A DNA stretch of 64,000 nt from Pseudonocardia petroleophila (lineage in GTDB: Bacteria; Actinomycetota; Actinomycetes; Mycobacteriales; Pseudonocardiaceae), in contig NZ_CP060131.1 in assembly GCF_014235185.1 (NCBI RefSeq), positions 5,711,501-5,775,500 of the forward strand. The letters run 5' to 3'. The position numbers and the translations under genes are program-made. Positions 17,737-26,165 of this stretch are shown one piece after another. The number at the start of each line of letters is the position of its first letter. The stretch's first letter is position 1. A model generated the notes under the pieces. It had not been told where the DNA came from and made no database searches. It was given only the letters and a program-made list of their open reading frames with translations.

Positions 17737-18516
17737 TTAATCGCTCTGGCCCAGACCCGGCTCAACGCTGCGAACGGTCGTGTCGCGACCTAGCAACCCT
17801 TGTTGATTTCTTGAGATTGTCGCTTCGGCGTCTTCACTCGAAATGCCCCAAAGTTGCGCAAGATGTCGAACAGTAGTTTTGATGTCGACCGGGACCGTTG
17901 GTCGATTATTACACCTGGAATAAGGTCCGTCGGTTTCCAGCAAAACACGTTCGGCGGGAATTCGCTGCAGGACTGCGGCGATTTTCGCGGAACGCGTCAT
18001 CGCGGGGTTGACGGAAAACCACAGGCCAGCGGCGAGCGCGTCGTCGACAACTGAAAGCGGGCCTGTGTACCAATGGAGGATGGCATTCACTTGCGCCTGC
18101 GCGAGCCTCGCGACGGTTTCTCGTTCGGCGCCGCGACTGTGGACTGTGAGCGGACGTGTCCGAACTTGTGGGTCTGAGAGTATGGCTTCGAAGACCTTGA
18201 GTTGTTGCTTCTTGGTGGCCACCCCCGAGCGAGAGAAATCTAGGCCGATCTCTCCGATCCATGAGGTCTGTGGAAGTAGTCGAAAGAACCGTGCGAGATC
18301 GTATGGTGCGACGTTTCCTACGCGCAACGGGTGGAATCCCAGCGCGACATGCACCCCCTCGCGACGGCCAAGTCGGGTGCGGAGTCGTCGATAGGCCCCC
18401 GGGCCTTCTGTCACCGCTACGATCTGAACTCCACGGGCGGCGGCTTGGTCGAGCACGGACACCGGGTCATTGTAGGCGTCGATGTGGCAATGAGTGTCGA
18501 TGAGCGTGGCGGTCAC
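17737..18516 (-). CDS. qatD: QatD, TatD-family DNase of the Qat defence system
   Basis: A 259-residue TIM-barrel metallohydrolase. Metal ligands are visible: DTHCHID (H9, H11), GEIGLDFS, LTVHSRG, ILHWYTG and LLETDGPY. This is the full TatD set. In QatABCD the TatD-like subunit is required for anti-phage activity, presumably as a nuclease. The GTG start overlaps the qatC stop in a GTGA. The gene has more A/T third positions than the flanking relaxase genes, consistent with separate acquisition. Confidence 0.88.
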   Translation of the reverse strand: MTATLIDTHCHIDAYNDPVSVLDQAAARGVQIVAVTEGPGAYRRLRTRLGRREGVHVALGFHPLRVGNVAPYDLARFFRLLPQTSWIGEIGLDFSRSGVATKKQQLKVFEAILSDPQVRTRPLTVHSRGAERETVARLAQAQVNAILHWYTGPLSVVDDALAAGLWFSVNPAMTRSAKIAAVLQRIPAERVLLETDGPYSRCNNRPTVPVDIKTTVRHLAQLWGISSEDAEATISRNQQGLLGRDTTVRSVEPGLGQSD

Positions 18517-19883
18517 CTCAGAGCCCTAACGAGCTGTCCTAGCTCACCACGTGCGTCGGCAATAAGCCAAGCACGCAGTTCTGTGAGGCCGCGGCGCCAT
18601 ACACTGGTAAACGCTGAGCGTTCGCCACGCGGGATTGGGCCATTACGCAGAAGGTCGCGGTCGGGTCGTTCAGTCAGAACACCGGCGAGTACCGCGCGGA
18701 GGTCCGATCCTCGGACTCGTCCTCGATCGAGGAGAACCTCTTGATCCTGCTCGTCAAATATGTCCCAGGCGTACTGCTCGTCATCCCACCCGACGTGCGC
18801 CAGCGAGGCGCGCCGGATCAAACACGGAAAACAGTACCCGCAGTTTCCCTGTTTGCGGCCGACGTAACGGGCGGTCTCCGGATGGGAACAGGACACGCTC
18901 TGCCCCGCTAGCCGCCTGAGCAGCGCGGGGTTACGAGAATGGGCGAGCATCTCACCTTTTGTGCGAAACCGGTACGGGTTGAGCACCGGATTCTGAACGC
19001 CAATTGCGGCCGCGCCCTTGACGAGCTGTTGCATGAAATGTGGGTGCGTCGTCCGGGTACTGGCGCTGCCAACGCGCGCGCGGGTCAGCGGCACATTCAC
19101 ACCGATGAATCCGTTCTCCGGCACGTATACGGGTGTATCGGGTCCGCTTGCCGCAGCAAGAGCAAGAGCAGTTGATAGAAACAGCATCGACCGGGAGCGC
19201 GTCGTATTCTCCCGACTTCTTGGAAGTGGACGTGCTTGAGAACTATTCGCCGGCGCTGGTCGCAGGTAGAGTGCACGTCGAACGATGCGGTCGGTGCCGT
19301 AGTGCGCGGTGAGTTCGTCAAAAATGACTTTTTGAGCTGTAGAGGCTTGGCCGCCTTCATTGTGAGACACCAGGCACAGGCGACGGTGTAGATCCTCCTC
19401 CAATAGATCGATTACGCCGCACAACGAGTCCAAACCCCCAGAGAACAGGCACACTCCGTCAACGCCAAGACCAACCGCTCGGTCGAGAATGGGAACACCG
19501 GGGACGTCGGTGACCGGGTCTTTGGCGGACTGGTAGGGATCGATGGACCAGCGGTCACCTGTGAGGAAGTTCATCGCTGATGCGAAATTAGCATTCACCC
19601 ACACGGCCACATCGGCGACGGGGAGACGCACAGTAATCTCTCGCGTCCAGCTGTCGACAGTCTGCCGACGAAGCGTTGTCTTGTCCGCGCAGTACACAGC
19701 CGCACCGAACAGCAGAAGATCAGCGGCCTGCCTGGGTGGCCGCCAACCGGCGAAGAACTCCTGTCCAGTGTCTCCGGTCTGAAGCGTCGCAGCGGTGCGG
19801 GACGGGGCCCAGTCGAGGAACTGGACTTCCTCGGGCTCGTCAACGGGTGTGGCCATGTCGGTCCGGATCAGGAACTGTGTCAC
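18513..19883 (-). CDS. qatC: QatC, QueC-like ATP-pyrophosphatase
   Basis: A 456-residue protein with the PP-loop SGGLDS (residues 148-153) and a QueC-like cysteine cluster near the C terminus (C332, C348, C351, C354; core GNCGYCFPC) for zinc. QueC makes the 7-cyano-7-deazaguanine precursor; in Qat the homologue has a defence role whose substrate I cannot state. The N-terminal 130 residues and C-terminal 100 residues extend beyond housekeeping QueC. It overlaps qatB and qatD by four bases each. Confidence 0.9.
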   Translation of the reverse strand: MTQFLIRTDMATPVDEPEEVQFLDWAPSRTAATLQTGDTGQEFFAGWRPPRQAADLLLFGAAVYCADKTTLRRQTVDSWTREITVRLPVADVAVWVNANFASAMNFLTGDRWSIDPYQSAKDPVTDVPGVPILDRAVGLGVDGVCLFSGGLDSLCGVIDLLEEDLHRRLCLVSHNEGGQASTAQKVIFDELTAHYGTDRIVRRALYLRPAPANSSQARPLPRSRENTTRSRSMLFLSTALALAAASGPDTPVYVPENGFIGVNVPLTRARVGSASTRTTHPHFMQQLVKGAAAIGVQNPVLNPYRFRTKGEMLAHSRNPALLRRLAGQSVSCSHPETARYVGRKQGNCGYCFPCLIRRASLAHVGWDDEQYAWDIFDEQDQEVLLDRGRVRGSDLRAVLAGVLTERPDRDLLRNGPIPRGERSAFTSVWRRGLTELRAWLIADARGELGQLVRALR

Positions 19884-20617
19884 TGCGCGTCTCCGTCCAG
19901 GCCCTGCAGGGCCTCGTACGTCAGGCGAACCGCGTCATCGGCGATCTGCTGACCTTCAGACCCAGCCCAGTCCACGGCGAACGGGTCGGAGGGAATCCTG
20001 ACCGACACCATCACCGCAATGATCTGGCGCATCTCGTCGTCGGCGCGCTGCACCATCTGAGGATCGGTCATGCGATTGAGTCGCTCGGCGATGACCGGCA
20101 CCCTGTTGTACACGTACCGGGCAAGGAACGACTCCAACAGCATCACAAGGCCGTCACGGCTGACAACGGTGCCTGCAGTGTCGGTCAGCTCTGCCCAGGT
20201 GTCGGCGTCACCGAAGATCTGATCCAAGACGTCGCATGCAGCATCCCGGGCAGCTTGAGCGTCCAAGTCGTTGCCGTCGCCAGCAACGAAGGTGATCAGC
20301 TCGTCGAGCACGTCGAACCGCTCGCGCCCAACCAAATCGGCCAGTCCTAGCGAAGTCAGCGCATCGCCCAGGTTCGTTTGGCCTACGCCTGCAAGTAGCG
20401 CTCCAAGTCGCTGGATGCCTGTACGGCCTGCACGCGCCCCGGAGGTCGCACCCGATGCCCCTCCGAGCACGGGGACGTGGCGAGCTAGTACTCGCTCTGC
20501 GTAGGTCCGTGTGCCGGGTGAGCCAGCGGCTAGGCCACGCACGTAGGAGGCAGTGGCGTGCTTAAGCGGAGTCCACGCGCCCCCGCGACCGGCCGTCCGG
20601 TCCGCCGACGTACCCAT
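19880..20617 (-). CDS. qatB: QatB, Qat defence subunit of unknown activity
   Basis: A 245-residue mostly helical protein beginning MGTSADRTAGRGGAW, similar to the Ser/Gly-rich start expected for QatB. A helical region follows (about 85-235), with no recognisable catalytic site. Identification rests mainly on its place between the KAP ATPase and the QueC-like gene with four-base overlaps on both sides. An essential but undefined subunit in known QatABCD systems. Confidence 0.8.
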   Translation of the reverse strand: MGTSADRTAGRGGAWTPLKHATASYVRGLAAGSPGTRTYAERVLARHVPVLGGASGATSGARAGRTGIQRLGALLAGVGQTNLGDALTSLGLADLVGRERFDVLDELITFVAGDGNDLDAQAARDAACDVLDQIFGDADTWAELTDTAGTVVSRDGLVMLLESFLARYVYNRVPVIAERLNRMTDPQMVQRADDEMRQIIAVMVSVRIPSDPFAVDWAGSEGQQIADDAVRLTYEALQGLDGDAQ

Positions 20618-22596
20618 CAGCGGCGTCCGCCACGCCTCTTGCCCTCGCGGACGCTAGCGATCATTGCCCTAAGGCCGGGAGCTTCGCTGCTCTCCCATCG
20701 CGCCAACAGTTCCACCACGGCAGCGTCGCCAGCGGGGAGACGCTGCACGGCCTGCGCAGCCCGAGCAGGGCCTACGGCCTGCGGCGGGACCTTCATTAGC
20801 ATTGCACATACCGCCGACACCGTATCAGGCACTCGTTCTGCGAGTTCGATCGCCGCGAGGAAGCCCGTGCCGGCAGGGTTTCTGAGAACTGCATCCAAGA
20901 GTGCATCAAGCAGTTGCGCCCGTTCCGTTTCGGGAAGCTGACCAACCTCTGTGCATGTGAGTCGTCGAAGCGCCTCAGCGTCGGATTGCAGTTTCGATAG
21001 CATCTCTTGCAGGTGGGGTGAAAGGCGCGTTACAGCGACACCGAGTGTCAGTTTGTCTCTAGAGTATGTGAAGTAGGGCCGCAGGTCGATACCGCCGAGT
21101 AGCGGTTCAAGGCGCAGCCATTTCTGCACGTGAGTCTTTTTAGTCCAGCTAAGCACGTCGTCGCTGACCGACGAGGCGCTCCGATCGTCGGTCGCACCCT
21201 CAGTATCGAGTACTATGTCTGCTTCGGCGCTGGTCTCAGACTGCCCTGTCGAGTGGGCATCCGGGTCAGGCGAGGAGGAGTCGTCAGAACCTGCGGTCGA
21301 CTCAGCTGCCGCGAGCTCCGGAATTGGCCCCGCAGCGGTTAGCTGCCAGTCGAACAAGCGCTGGAAGTCGGTCAGGTGCTGCTCTTCGAGCACCATGAGC
21401 TTAGCAAGTACCGGTAGATCGAGGGTGAGCTGTCGGCGCTGCGCGCTTCGGTGCCTGAGCATCAAGTTGTTTAGGAATCGCTTGAGCTGCCGGGGATTTC
21501 CTCGCAGTCCTGCTCCAAGGACTTCAGAAATGCTTGTTGCCCAGCCCAAGTCGGCTACCAAATCATCAGGAACCTCGTCAAGCGCCTCGACTGCGACTCC
21601 GAGATTAAACGCGACTTGCAAGTTGCCCCCGAGGCGATGCCGACGAGTAGCCTGCAGTACTGTGTCGAATTGCTCTTCGTTAAGACGTAGTTCGGCCAGC
21701 AGCAGGTTGGTGTAAGTCTCCGCTTCCGGAGCAGATAGCGACGGGATCGCGACCTTGAGTTGCAGCATCTTCTCTAGGTAGTCCGCGCCGATCCCCGTGC
21801 CGTCGGAGCGCCGCAGGTCTGGATAGCGAGAATCGATCGCGGTCTGAACGACGGCCTGATTTGCAGCCAGAACATAAGCGGTCTTCGGGGTATTGAGAAA
21901 TAGCCGGATTGCCTCGAAGGTGTCTACCACGGTTTCAGGCAGACACCTGTCGAGGTCGTCAATGAAGACAACTACCGCATCGACGTTATTGAGGTCCTTG
22001 ACCAGCTTCCTGAACTCCGAGCGGAACTGGCCTGCATCAACGACCTCGTCACGTGCTGGCGCATCGGAAGCGACGGCTGGATCTTCGAGCATCTTTCCTG
22101 CTTCTCCTGCGACAGCGGTCATACCCGCTGTAGCGACCTCAAGGACACCCGGATCGAGGCCCGCTGCCGGCAGCACGAGCGGACCGGCTACCTGCCCTGC
22201 AGCGAGAGCGACACGCCCCCCTCGCCGTCCCCACCGCCCAAAGCCGCGAAGAAACCGCCGAAGCAGCGAGACTTGTTCCTGGTGAGTCTCATCAACGTGT
22301 CCAGCGACCGCATCGAGCACGGCCGTCATGAGGGCGACTTTCACATCGCTGTAATCCTCGTGCTGCCAGGGGCTGAAATCGACGCACACGTATCGCGAGC
22401 CGGACTCGTCGGTCTCGTGAGCACTACACAGCTCTTGTCTCGTGATGCGCATGAGGCTGGACTTGCCTGACCCCCAGTCACCCAGCAGGCCGACGGTGAG
22501 CGGCAGGAGTCTTGGCTCTGTCAACGCGACTAACAGCGTGTCGACCAGGAAATCGAACCCCAGCAGATCGACCTCGGTCTCGTTGTCTGCCCACAT
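20617..22596 (-). CDS. qatA: QatA, KAP-family P-loop NTPase
   Basis: A 659-residue NTPase. Walker A is LGDWGSGKSSL (G39-L48) and Walker B is VVVFIDDLDRCLPE (near residue 210), the KAP signature. A hydrophobic insertion near residues 128-165, between the two motifs, resembles the membrane pair found in KAP proteins. An acidic linker lies near 430-475. It is the first gene of qatABCD. ATG 22596 has only a weak ribosome site, and no -10/-35 pair is clear. Confidence 0.9.
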   Translation of the reverse strand: MWADNETEVDLLGFDFLVDTLLVALTEPRLLPLTVGLLGDWGSGKSSLMRITRQELCSAHETDESGSRYVCVDFSPWQHEDYSDVKVALMTAVLDAVAGHVDETHQEQVSLLRRFLRGFGRWGRRGGRVALAAGQVAGPLVLPAAGLDPGVLEVATAGMTAVAGEAGKMLEDPAVASDAPARDEVVDAGQFRSEFRKLVKDLNNVDAVVVFIDDLDRCLPETVVDTFEAIRLFLNTPKTAYVLAANQAVVQTAIDSRYPDLRRSDGTGIGADYLEKMLQLKVAIPSLSAPEAETYTNLLLAELRLNEEQFDTVLQATRRHRLGGNLQVAFNLGVAVEALDEVPDDLVADLGWATSISEVLGAGLRGNPRQLKRFLNNLMLRHRSAQRRQLTLDLPVLAKLMVLEEQHLTDFQRLFDWQLTAAGPIPELAAAESTAGSDDSSSPDPDAHSTGQSETSAEADIVLDTEGATDDRSASSVSDDVLSWTKKTHVQKWLRLEPLLGGIDLRPYFTYSRDKLTLGVAVTRLSPHLQEMLSKLQSDAEALRRLTCTEVGQLPETERAQLLDALLDAVLRNPAGTGFLAAIELAERVPDTVSAVCAMLMKVPPQAVGPARAAQAVQRLPAGDAAVVELLARWESSEAPGLRAMIASVREGKRRGGRR

Positions 22597-23129
22597 AGGC
22601 CTGTAAGTCTCACTCTGCAGTCGGCGACGTCAAGGCCGTCAGATGCTGAACGGCGTCGAAGCATGACGTCGGAGGGTGTGCGCTACATCACTAGACGTGA
22701 TATCGGCGCCGACCCAGCCGCTGTTACTGGCACACGTCGAGTCTCAAAGGTTCGGCCTGCAGCAGGAAGCCGGCCGCCAGCGGACGGCGGGCTTCTGTGC
22801 CGACGCGGTCCGAGCAATCGAGGTCGACATGGAGTGCCCCAACCCCAACCTGCAGAGAGACGGCTCTACCGGCCGCGCGGTTGCCCAGGCGCCCAGGTCG
22901 AAGTTGGCGCAGCTACGCATCAACCACGATTCAGCCACGATGTGCAGCGGGTCACCACGACACAGACCGCGTTTGAGATGAACAACTGGGTGACTAACCG
23001 GATGACTACGGGCCCGGATCTGTCTGGATCTTCACGGACGCGGAGCAACGTCAACAGGCTCTGAGCTGCGATTACGCGCTGGGCGACGAGGGAGGCGGCG
23101 TTCTTGTCACGAGGGAGGTCCGACGGCCA
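22597..23129. other. Gene-free stretch upstream of qatA
   Basis: I see no supportable gene here. Short frames on both strands lack protein-like sequence. The stretch should contain the qatA promoter and includes three 11-bp-period repeat units at 22912-22939. Confidence 0.4.
22912..22939. repeat. Three 11-bp-period repeat units
   Basis: GCTACG (22912), ACCACG (22923) and GCCACG (22934) are spaced exactly 11 bases apart, matching the motif at 2542 and 17263. They lie about 320 bases upstream of qatA and downstream of the 71-residue gene. Confidence 0.35.
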
Positions 23130-23158
23130 CCGGGTCCGCTCCACCGGAGCGGACCCGG
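23130..23158 (-). terminator. GC-rich hairpin after the 71-residue gene
   Basis: Arms CCGGGTCCGCTCC (23130-23142) and GGAGCGGACCCGG (23146-23158) form a perfect 13-bp stem with a 3-base loop, 10 bases beyond the stop. No clear U-run follows, as is common in actinobacterial terminators. Confidence 0.6.
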
Positions 23159-23168
23159 CCGTAGAGGG

Positions 23169-23384
23169 TCAGCGCGGGCTGACCTCGCCGGCGAGGCAGT
23201 TGAGTTCCTGCAGGGTGTGCTGCAACAGGGTCGCGAGCTGTTCGGTGGCGCTGAGGGCGTACCCGATGTCGGCGTTCGCGGCGGCGTAGGCGAGATCGTC
23301 GCGGGCCTGGCAGATCTGGGCTTCGAGGGCCTGTAGGCGGGTGGCGCGGGTGTCGGTCTCGGTGATCTCGCGGGTGGTGGTCAT
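23169..23384 (-). CDS. Small coiled helical protein, unknown
   Basis: A 71-residue protein, predicted all-helical (QALEAQICQARDDLAYAAAN and a second helix EQLATLLQHTLQELNCLAG). ATG 23384 follows a clear GGAGG. A terminator hairpin lies just after the stop and the repeated leader element lies just before the start. It could be a small adaptor or DNA-associated protein of the plasmid-like array; no family recognised. Confidence 0.6.
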   Translation of the reverse strand: MTTTREITETDTRATRLQALEAQICQARDDLAYAAANADIGYALSATEQLATLLQHTLQELNCLAGEVSPR

Positions 23385-23394
23385 CAGGGCCTCC

Positions 23395-23595
23395 GGTGCT
23401 CGGTGTCGCTGGAACGCGGCTCTGCCTCAGCGCGCCGGGGTGGGGGCCCGCAGGGCCGGCGGGGGTTCTGGGCTCGTCCGACCGGGTGGGAACGCCCGTC
23501 AGGGCGTCCGAGCGCAGCGAGGCCTGCCCCACCCGGTCGGATGGGCTCGGGTTCATCGCCGCTCGCCCCACCGCGGTGTGCTGACCCTCGGGGCG
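23395..23595 (-). repeat. Structured intergenic leader repeat, copy 1
   Basis: This is close to identical, by eye, with 26166-26371 and weakly similar to 24240-24415. It contains a perfect 14-bp inverted pair, TCCGACCGGGTGGG (23477-23490) and CCCACCCGGTCGGA (23528-23541), plus a small inner dyad. It ends 10 bases upstream of the 71-residue gene start, so it would be transcribed as its 5' leader. No convincing protein is encoded. Confidence 0.65.
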
Positions 23596-23674
23596 ATCCA
23601 TCGGTGCCGTGCGCCGGAGGCACGTCCAGTCACTGCTCGCCGGCACCATCTCGACGCGCAGGGTGTTCAGAGCA

Positions 23675-23691
23675 ACCACGGATCAGCCACG
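23675..23691. repeat. Two 11-bp-period repeat units
   Basis: ACCACG (23675) and GCCACG (23686) lie 11 bases apart in the gap between the 135-residue gene and the leader repeat, with the same core motif as at 22923-22939. Confidence 0.35.
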
Positions 23692-23761
23692 GGGGGATCC
23701 GGCGACTCCCGACACCCGGAGGTTGACGGCCAGCTGGTCCCGTTCCGCACTCCTTTCGCGG

Positions 23762-24169
23762 TCAGCGGTGGCGGGGGTCGACGAAGACGACGATCGCTTC
23801 GGCGACCCGCTGCGGGTCGTCGCCGAACCCGTGCTCGACGGCCAGGGCGGTGCCGAGTTCGGCGGCGCGCCGGTAGTGGTCTCCGAAGCTGCCGTCGAGG
23901 GCGAGGTCCAGGAACCGTCGGGCGGCGTCGTGGTCGAGGTTCGCAGCGTCGAAGGGCCCACCGTCGTCAAGATCGTCGTATCGAGTCGTGCTGACGGCTG
24001 GCGGTCGAGCAAGCTGTCCGCCCGGTTCGCCCGCGGCCGGTGCGTCGGTGCGGCGGGACCGGGTCCAGCGGCGGCCAGGGCCGAGGGCGGCCAGGACCTC
24101 GGACAGGTCGGGCTTGTGATCGTTGGACCAGCTGAAGTTCACCAGCGCGGTGCTGACGAGGAGTGTCAC
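23762..24169 (-). CDS. Hypothetical protein of the plasmid array
   Basis: A 135-residue protein from GTG 24169, with GGGCGG upstream. The N terminus (TLLVSTALVNFSWSNDHKPD) is strand-rich, the middle is basic and probably disordered, and the C-terminal 60 residues are helical with conserved-looking aromatic and acidic positions (HDAARRFLDLALDGSFGDHY). Longer upstream reading is Arg/Pro-rich and looks non-coding. Family unknown. Confidence 0.55.
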   Translation of the reverse strand: MTLLVSTALVNFSWSNDHKPDLSEVLAALGPGRRWTRSRRTDAPAAGEPGGQLARPPAVSTTRYDDLDDGGPFDAANLDHDAARRFLDLALDGSFGDHYRRAAELGTALAVEHGFGDDPQRVAEAIVVFVDPRHR

Positions 24170-24239
24170 GCCGCCCGAACGACGGGTGCGTAGCGGCGTC
24201 GAGCGGGGCGGTGGGGTGCGGACATGGCGGGTCTCCGGG

Positions 24240-24415
24240 GCGTGCGGTCGGGTGGGAACGCCGCCGGCGCCCCGACCACGCCGGCGCGGGTGCCGTAGGG
24301 ACGGTCCGGGTCGGGCTCCTCCGAGCGGGGGCAATGCCGGCAGGCGTCCGAGCGGAGCGAGGCCCGTGCCGCCGCCTCGGACCGGGGCCACCGCAGCCGG
24401 TGTGCTGGCTTGTCG
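24240..24415 (-). repeat. Degenerate copy of the leader repeat
   Basis: Shared blocks with the copies at 23395 and 26166 include GGGTGGGAACGCC (24251-24263) and GGCGTCCGAGCG followed by AGCGAGGCC (24342-24364). The order of the blocks is kept but the spacing differs. It lies upstream of the 135-residue gene and downstream of the primase gene. Confidence 0.4.
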
Positions 24416-24454
24416 GCGGACCCAACCCCGACAGCCCCGGGGCGCGCGACCGGA

Positions 24455-25474
24455 TCACTCGTCGGCAGCGATGAGGTGCGGGAGTCGATGGCGGGGCCGT
24501 CGGGCGCCGTACGCGAGGCCGTCGGTGATGTCGCGATCGACCTGCCGGGCGGTGTAGCCCTCGACCCCGAGGAAGTGGTTGGCGGCGTCGGTGAGAACGG
24601 CACGGGCCTCGTGAGCGGTGAGGGCGCCGCCGCCGACCCACTGCCCGAGCCGGCGCGCGGCCCGCAGCAGCGTGCAGTGCCGTTGCCCGACCAGTGCGGC
24701 GGCCACGTTGCGCCGCTCCCCCTCGACGACCGCCCGCAGGTAAGCCTGGGCGCGCCAACCCGACAGCGCGAGCTCGTCGACGTACAAGCTCGTCGTGGCC
24801 GGAGAGTTGGACTCGGGTCGAGGGGTGAGGGCGGCGGCCAGCCAGCAGGGCAGCTGTACGACGGGGCGCCGAAGCTCACGGTAGGAGCCGGCGGTCAGGC
24901 GGGACCCGGCGGCGAGCACGTACCCGCCGTGACCGCGGGTGTCGATGCACCAGCCCAATGCACCCTGGGTGTTGCGCAGGGTCGCGCCGTTTGGTTGGTG
25001 GAAGTACAGGTGCCGCCCACCGGACGGCGTCACCACCGTGTACGTGACCGGGAGCGGCTCCCCGGCAGCGGCCGCCAGGCGGGCGAGGACCTCGGCGCCG
25101 TCGCGCAAACCGGCCCACTCCCCTGGCGGGTCAAGGCCGTCGCGGTCGAGGTCGACGACCAGCAGGCCCGCCCTTCCGGTCGCGAGTCCGATGTTCCACG
25201 GGCGTAACCACCACTCGGTGATCTGGTCGGGATCGGTGGTCGCCGCGTCCTCCCAACCGGTGATCGCCGGGACTTTCGCGCGCGGCCGGACCGGGAACAC
25301 CGGCCACCCGAGACCGGCCGCATGCAGCGCGGCCCGAGCGAGCCGCCCGAGCGGCTCCGCCGATACGGCCGGCGCCCGAGCGCCGTGCCGAAGGCCGGTG
25401 CCCAACGGGGCCGCTCGAGCGTCGCGGTGCGCGGCAGTCGGTCGGCCGGGCTCCTGTCGGATGCGGTCGTGCAT
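24455..25474 (-). CDS. Prim-pol (bifunctional DNA primase/polymerase)
   Basis: A 339-residue replication protein. The prim-pol core (about 40-200) shows GWPVFPVRPRAKVPAITGW, the catalytic Asp pair in LLVVDLDRDGLD, and TPSGGRHLYFHQP. The C-terminal 130 residues are helical and Arg-rich. It would make primers for replication of the element. ATG 25474 follows GAGGAGG; upstream in-frame sequence adds 20 residues without support. Direct repeats at 25550-25589 lie in its upstream region. Confidence 0.85.
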   Translation of the reverse strand: MHDRIRQEPGRPTAAHRDARAAPLGTGLRHGARAPAVSAEPLGRLARAALHAAGLGWPVFPVRPRAKVPAITGWEDAATTDPDQITEWWLRPWNIGLATGRAGLLVVDLDRDGLDPPGEWAGLRDGAEVLARLAAAAGEPLPVTYTVVTPSGGRHLYFHQPNGATLRNTQGALGWCIDTRGHGGYVLAAGSRLTAGSYRELRRPVVQLPCWLAAALTPRPESNSPATTSLYVDELALSGWRAQAYLRAVVEGERRNVAAALVGQRHCTLLRAARRLGQWVGGGALTAHEARAVLTDAANHFLGVEGYTARQVDRDITDGLAYGARRPRHRLPHLIAADE

Positions 25475-25549
25475 CGGGTTGTCCTCCTCGCGTCGGAGCA
25501 CCGGGACGGCCCGCGGGCGCGGGCCGCGCGCCACACCGTGGCCGCGGCG

Positions 25550-25589
25550 TGTGGTCGTGGCGTGGCTGGCGCGTGGTCGTGCTCGTGGG
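25550..25589 (-). repeat. 11-bp-period repeats upstream of the primase
   Basis: TGTGGT (25550), CGTGGC (25561) and CGTGGT (25572) are spaced 11 bases apart; CGTGGG follows at 25584 with a 12-base step. These are the reverse complement of the ACCACG motif. They lie 76 to 115 bases upstream of the primase start: a likely promoter operator or iteron set. Confidence 0.45.
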
Positions 25590-25641
25590 CACGGTGCGAC
25601 GGCGACGCGGGGAGGCCCCGACTACGTCGGACTGTGTGCGT

Positions 25642-25680
25642 GCCGGTGGGCCCGGACCGCCGTGGTCCGGGCCCACCGGC
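25642..25680 (-). terminator. Perfect 17-bp hairpin after ssb
   Basis: GCCGGTGGGCCCGGACC (25642-25658) pairs fully with 25664-25680 around a 5-base loop, six bases beyond the ssb stop. Very stable; no U-tract. Confidence 0.75.
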
Positions 25681-25686
25681 TGTCGC

Positions 25687-26151
25687 TCAGTCGGACCCGA
25701 CGAGTTCGAGGGCGGGCCGCTCGGCGTCGTGGTCGGGCGTGGTGTCGCTGTCCGCGGTCGGCGGCTCGCCCTCGGGCGCCGGGGCGGTGGCCGCGCGCGG
25801 GTTGCGGACCAGGGTGGCGGTGGCGTAGCGCAGGCTCGCAGCGACGTCGGCGGCCTCGATCTGGATCCGACGGATGGAGGTGCCGTCCTCGCGCTTGTAG
25901 CTGTCGTCGGCGAACTCGCCGGTGACCGCGACCGGGGTGCCCTTGTCCAGGCTCGCGGCGACGTTCTCGGCCAGGGCGTTGAAGCACACGACCCGGTGGA
26001 ACACCGCGGGCAGATCGGCCCAGTTCCCGGTCTGGCGGTTGAGGCGGCGCCGGTTCGCCGCGATGGTGAACGTGGCGACCGGGACCCCGGAGCGGGAGTG
26101 GCGCAGTTCGGGCTTACCGGTGAGGTTGCCGTGGACGGTGATCTTGTTCAT
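25687..26151 (-). CDS. ssb: Single-stranded DNA-binding protein
   Basis: A 154-residue OB-fold protein that coats single-stranded DNA during replication or transfer. MNKITVHGNLTGKPELRHS, VATFTIAANRR, FHRVVCFNALAENVAASLDKG and VAVTGEFADDSY follow the SSB order; the C-terminal 45 residues are acidic and end ALELVGSD rather than the housekeeping DDDIPF tail, suggesting an element-specific SSB with altered partners. ATG 26151 has AGGGAG eight bases upstream. It is flanked by a strong terminator and the leader repeat. Confidence 0.9.
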   Translation of the reverse strand: MNKITVHGNLTGKPELRHSRSGVPVATFTIAANRRRLNRQTGNWADLPAVFHRVVCFNALAENVAASLDKGTPVAVTGEFADDSYKREDGTSIRRIQIEAADVAASLRYATATLVRNPRAATAPAPEGEPPTADSDTTPDHDAERPALELVGSD

Positions 26152-26165
26152 GACGATGGCTCCCT

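Noticed and set aside
22663..23064. Plus-strand frames upstream of qatA
   Set aside because: Two overlapping frames with no coherent composition; no family pattern.
23396..23584. Short readings such as ASLRSDA in the leader repeats
   Set aside because: The reading frame is not kept between copies, so the conservation is at the DNA or RNA level, not protein.
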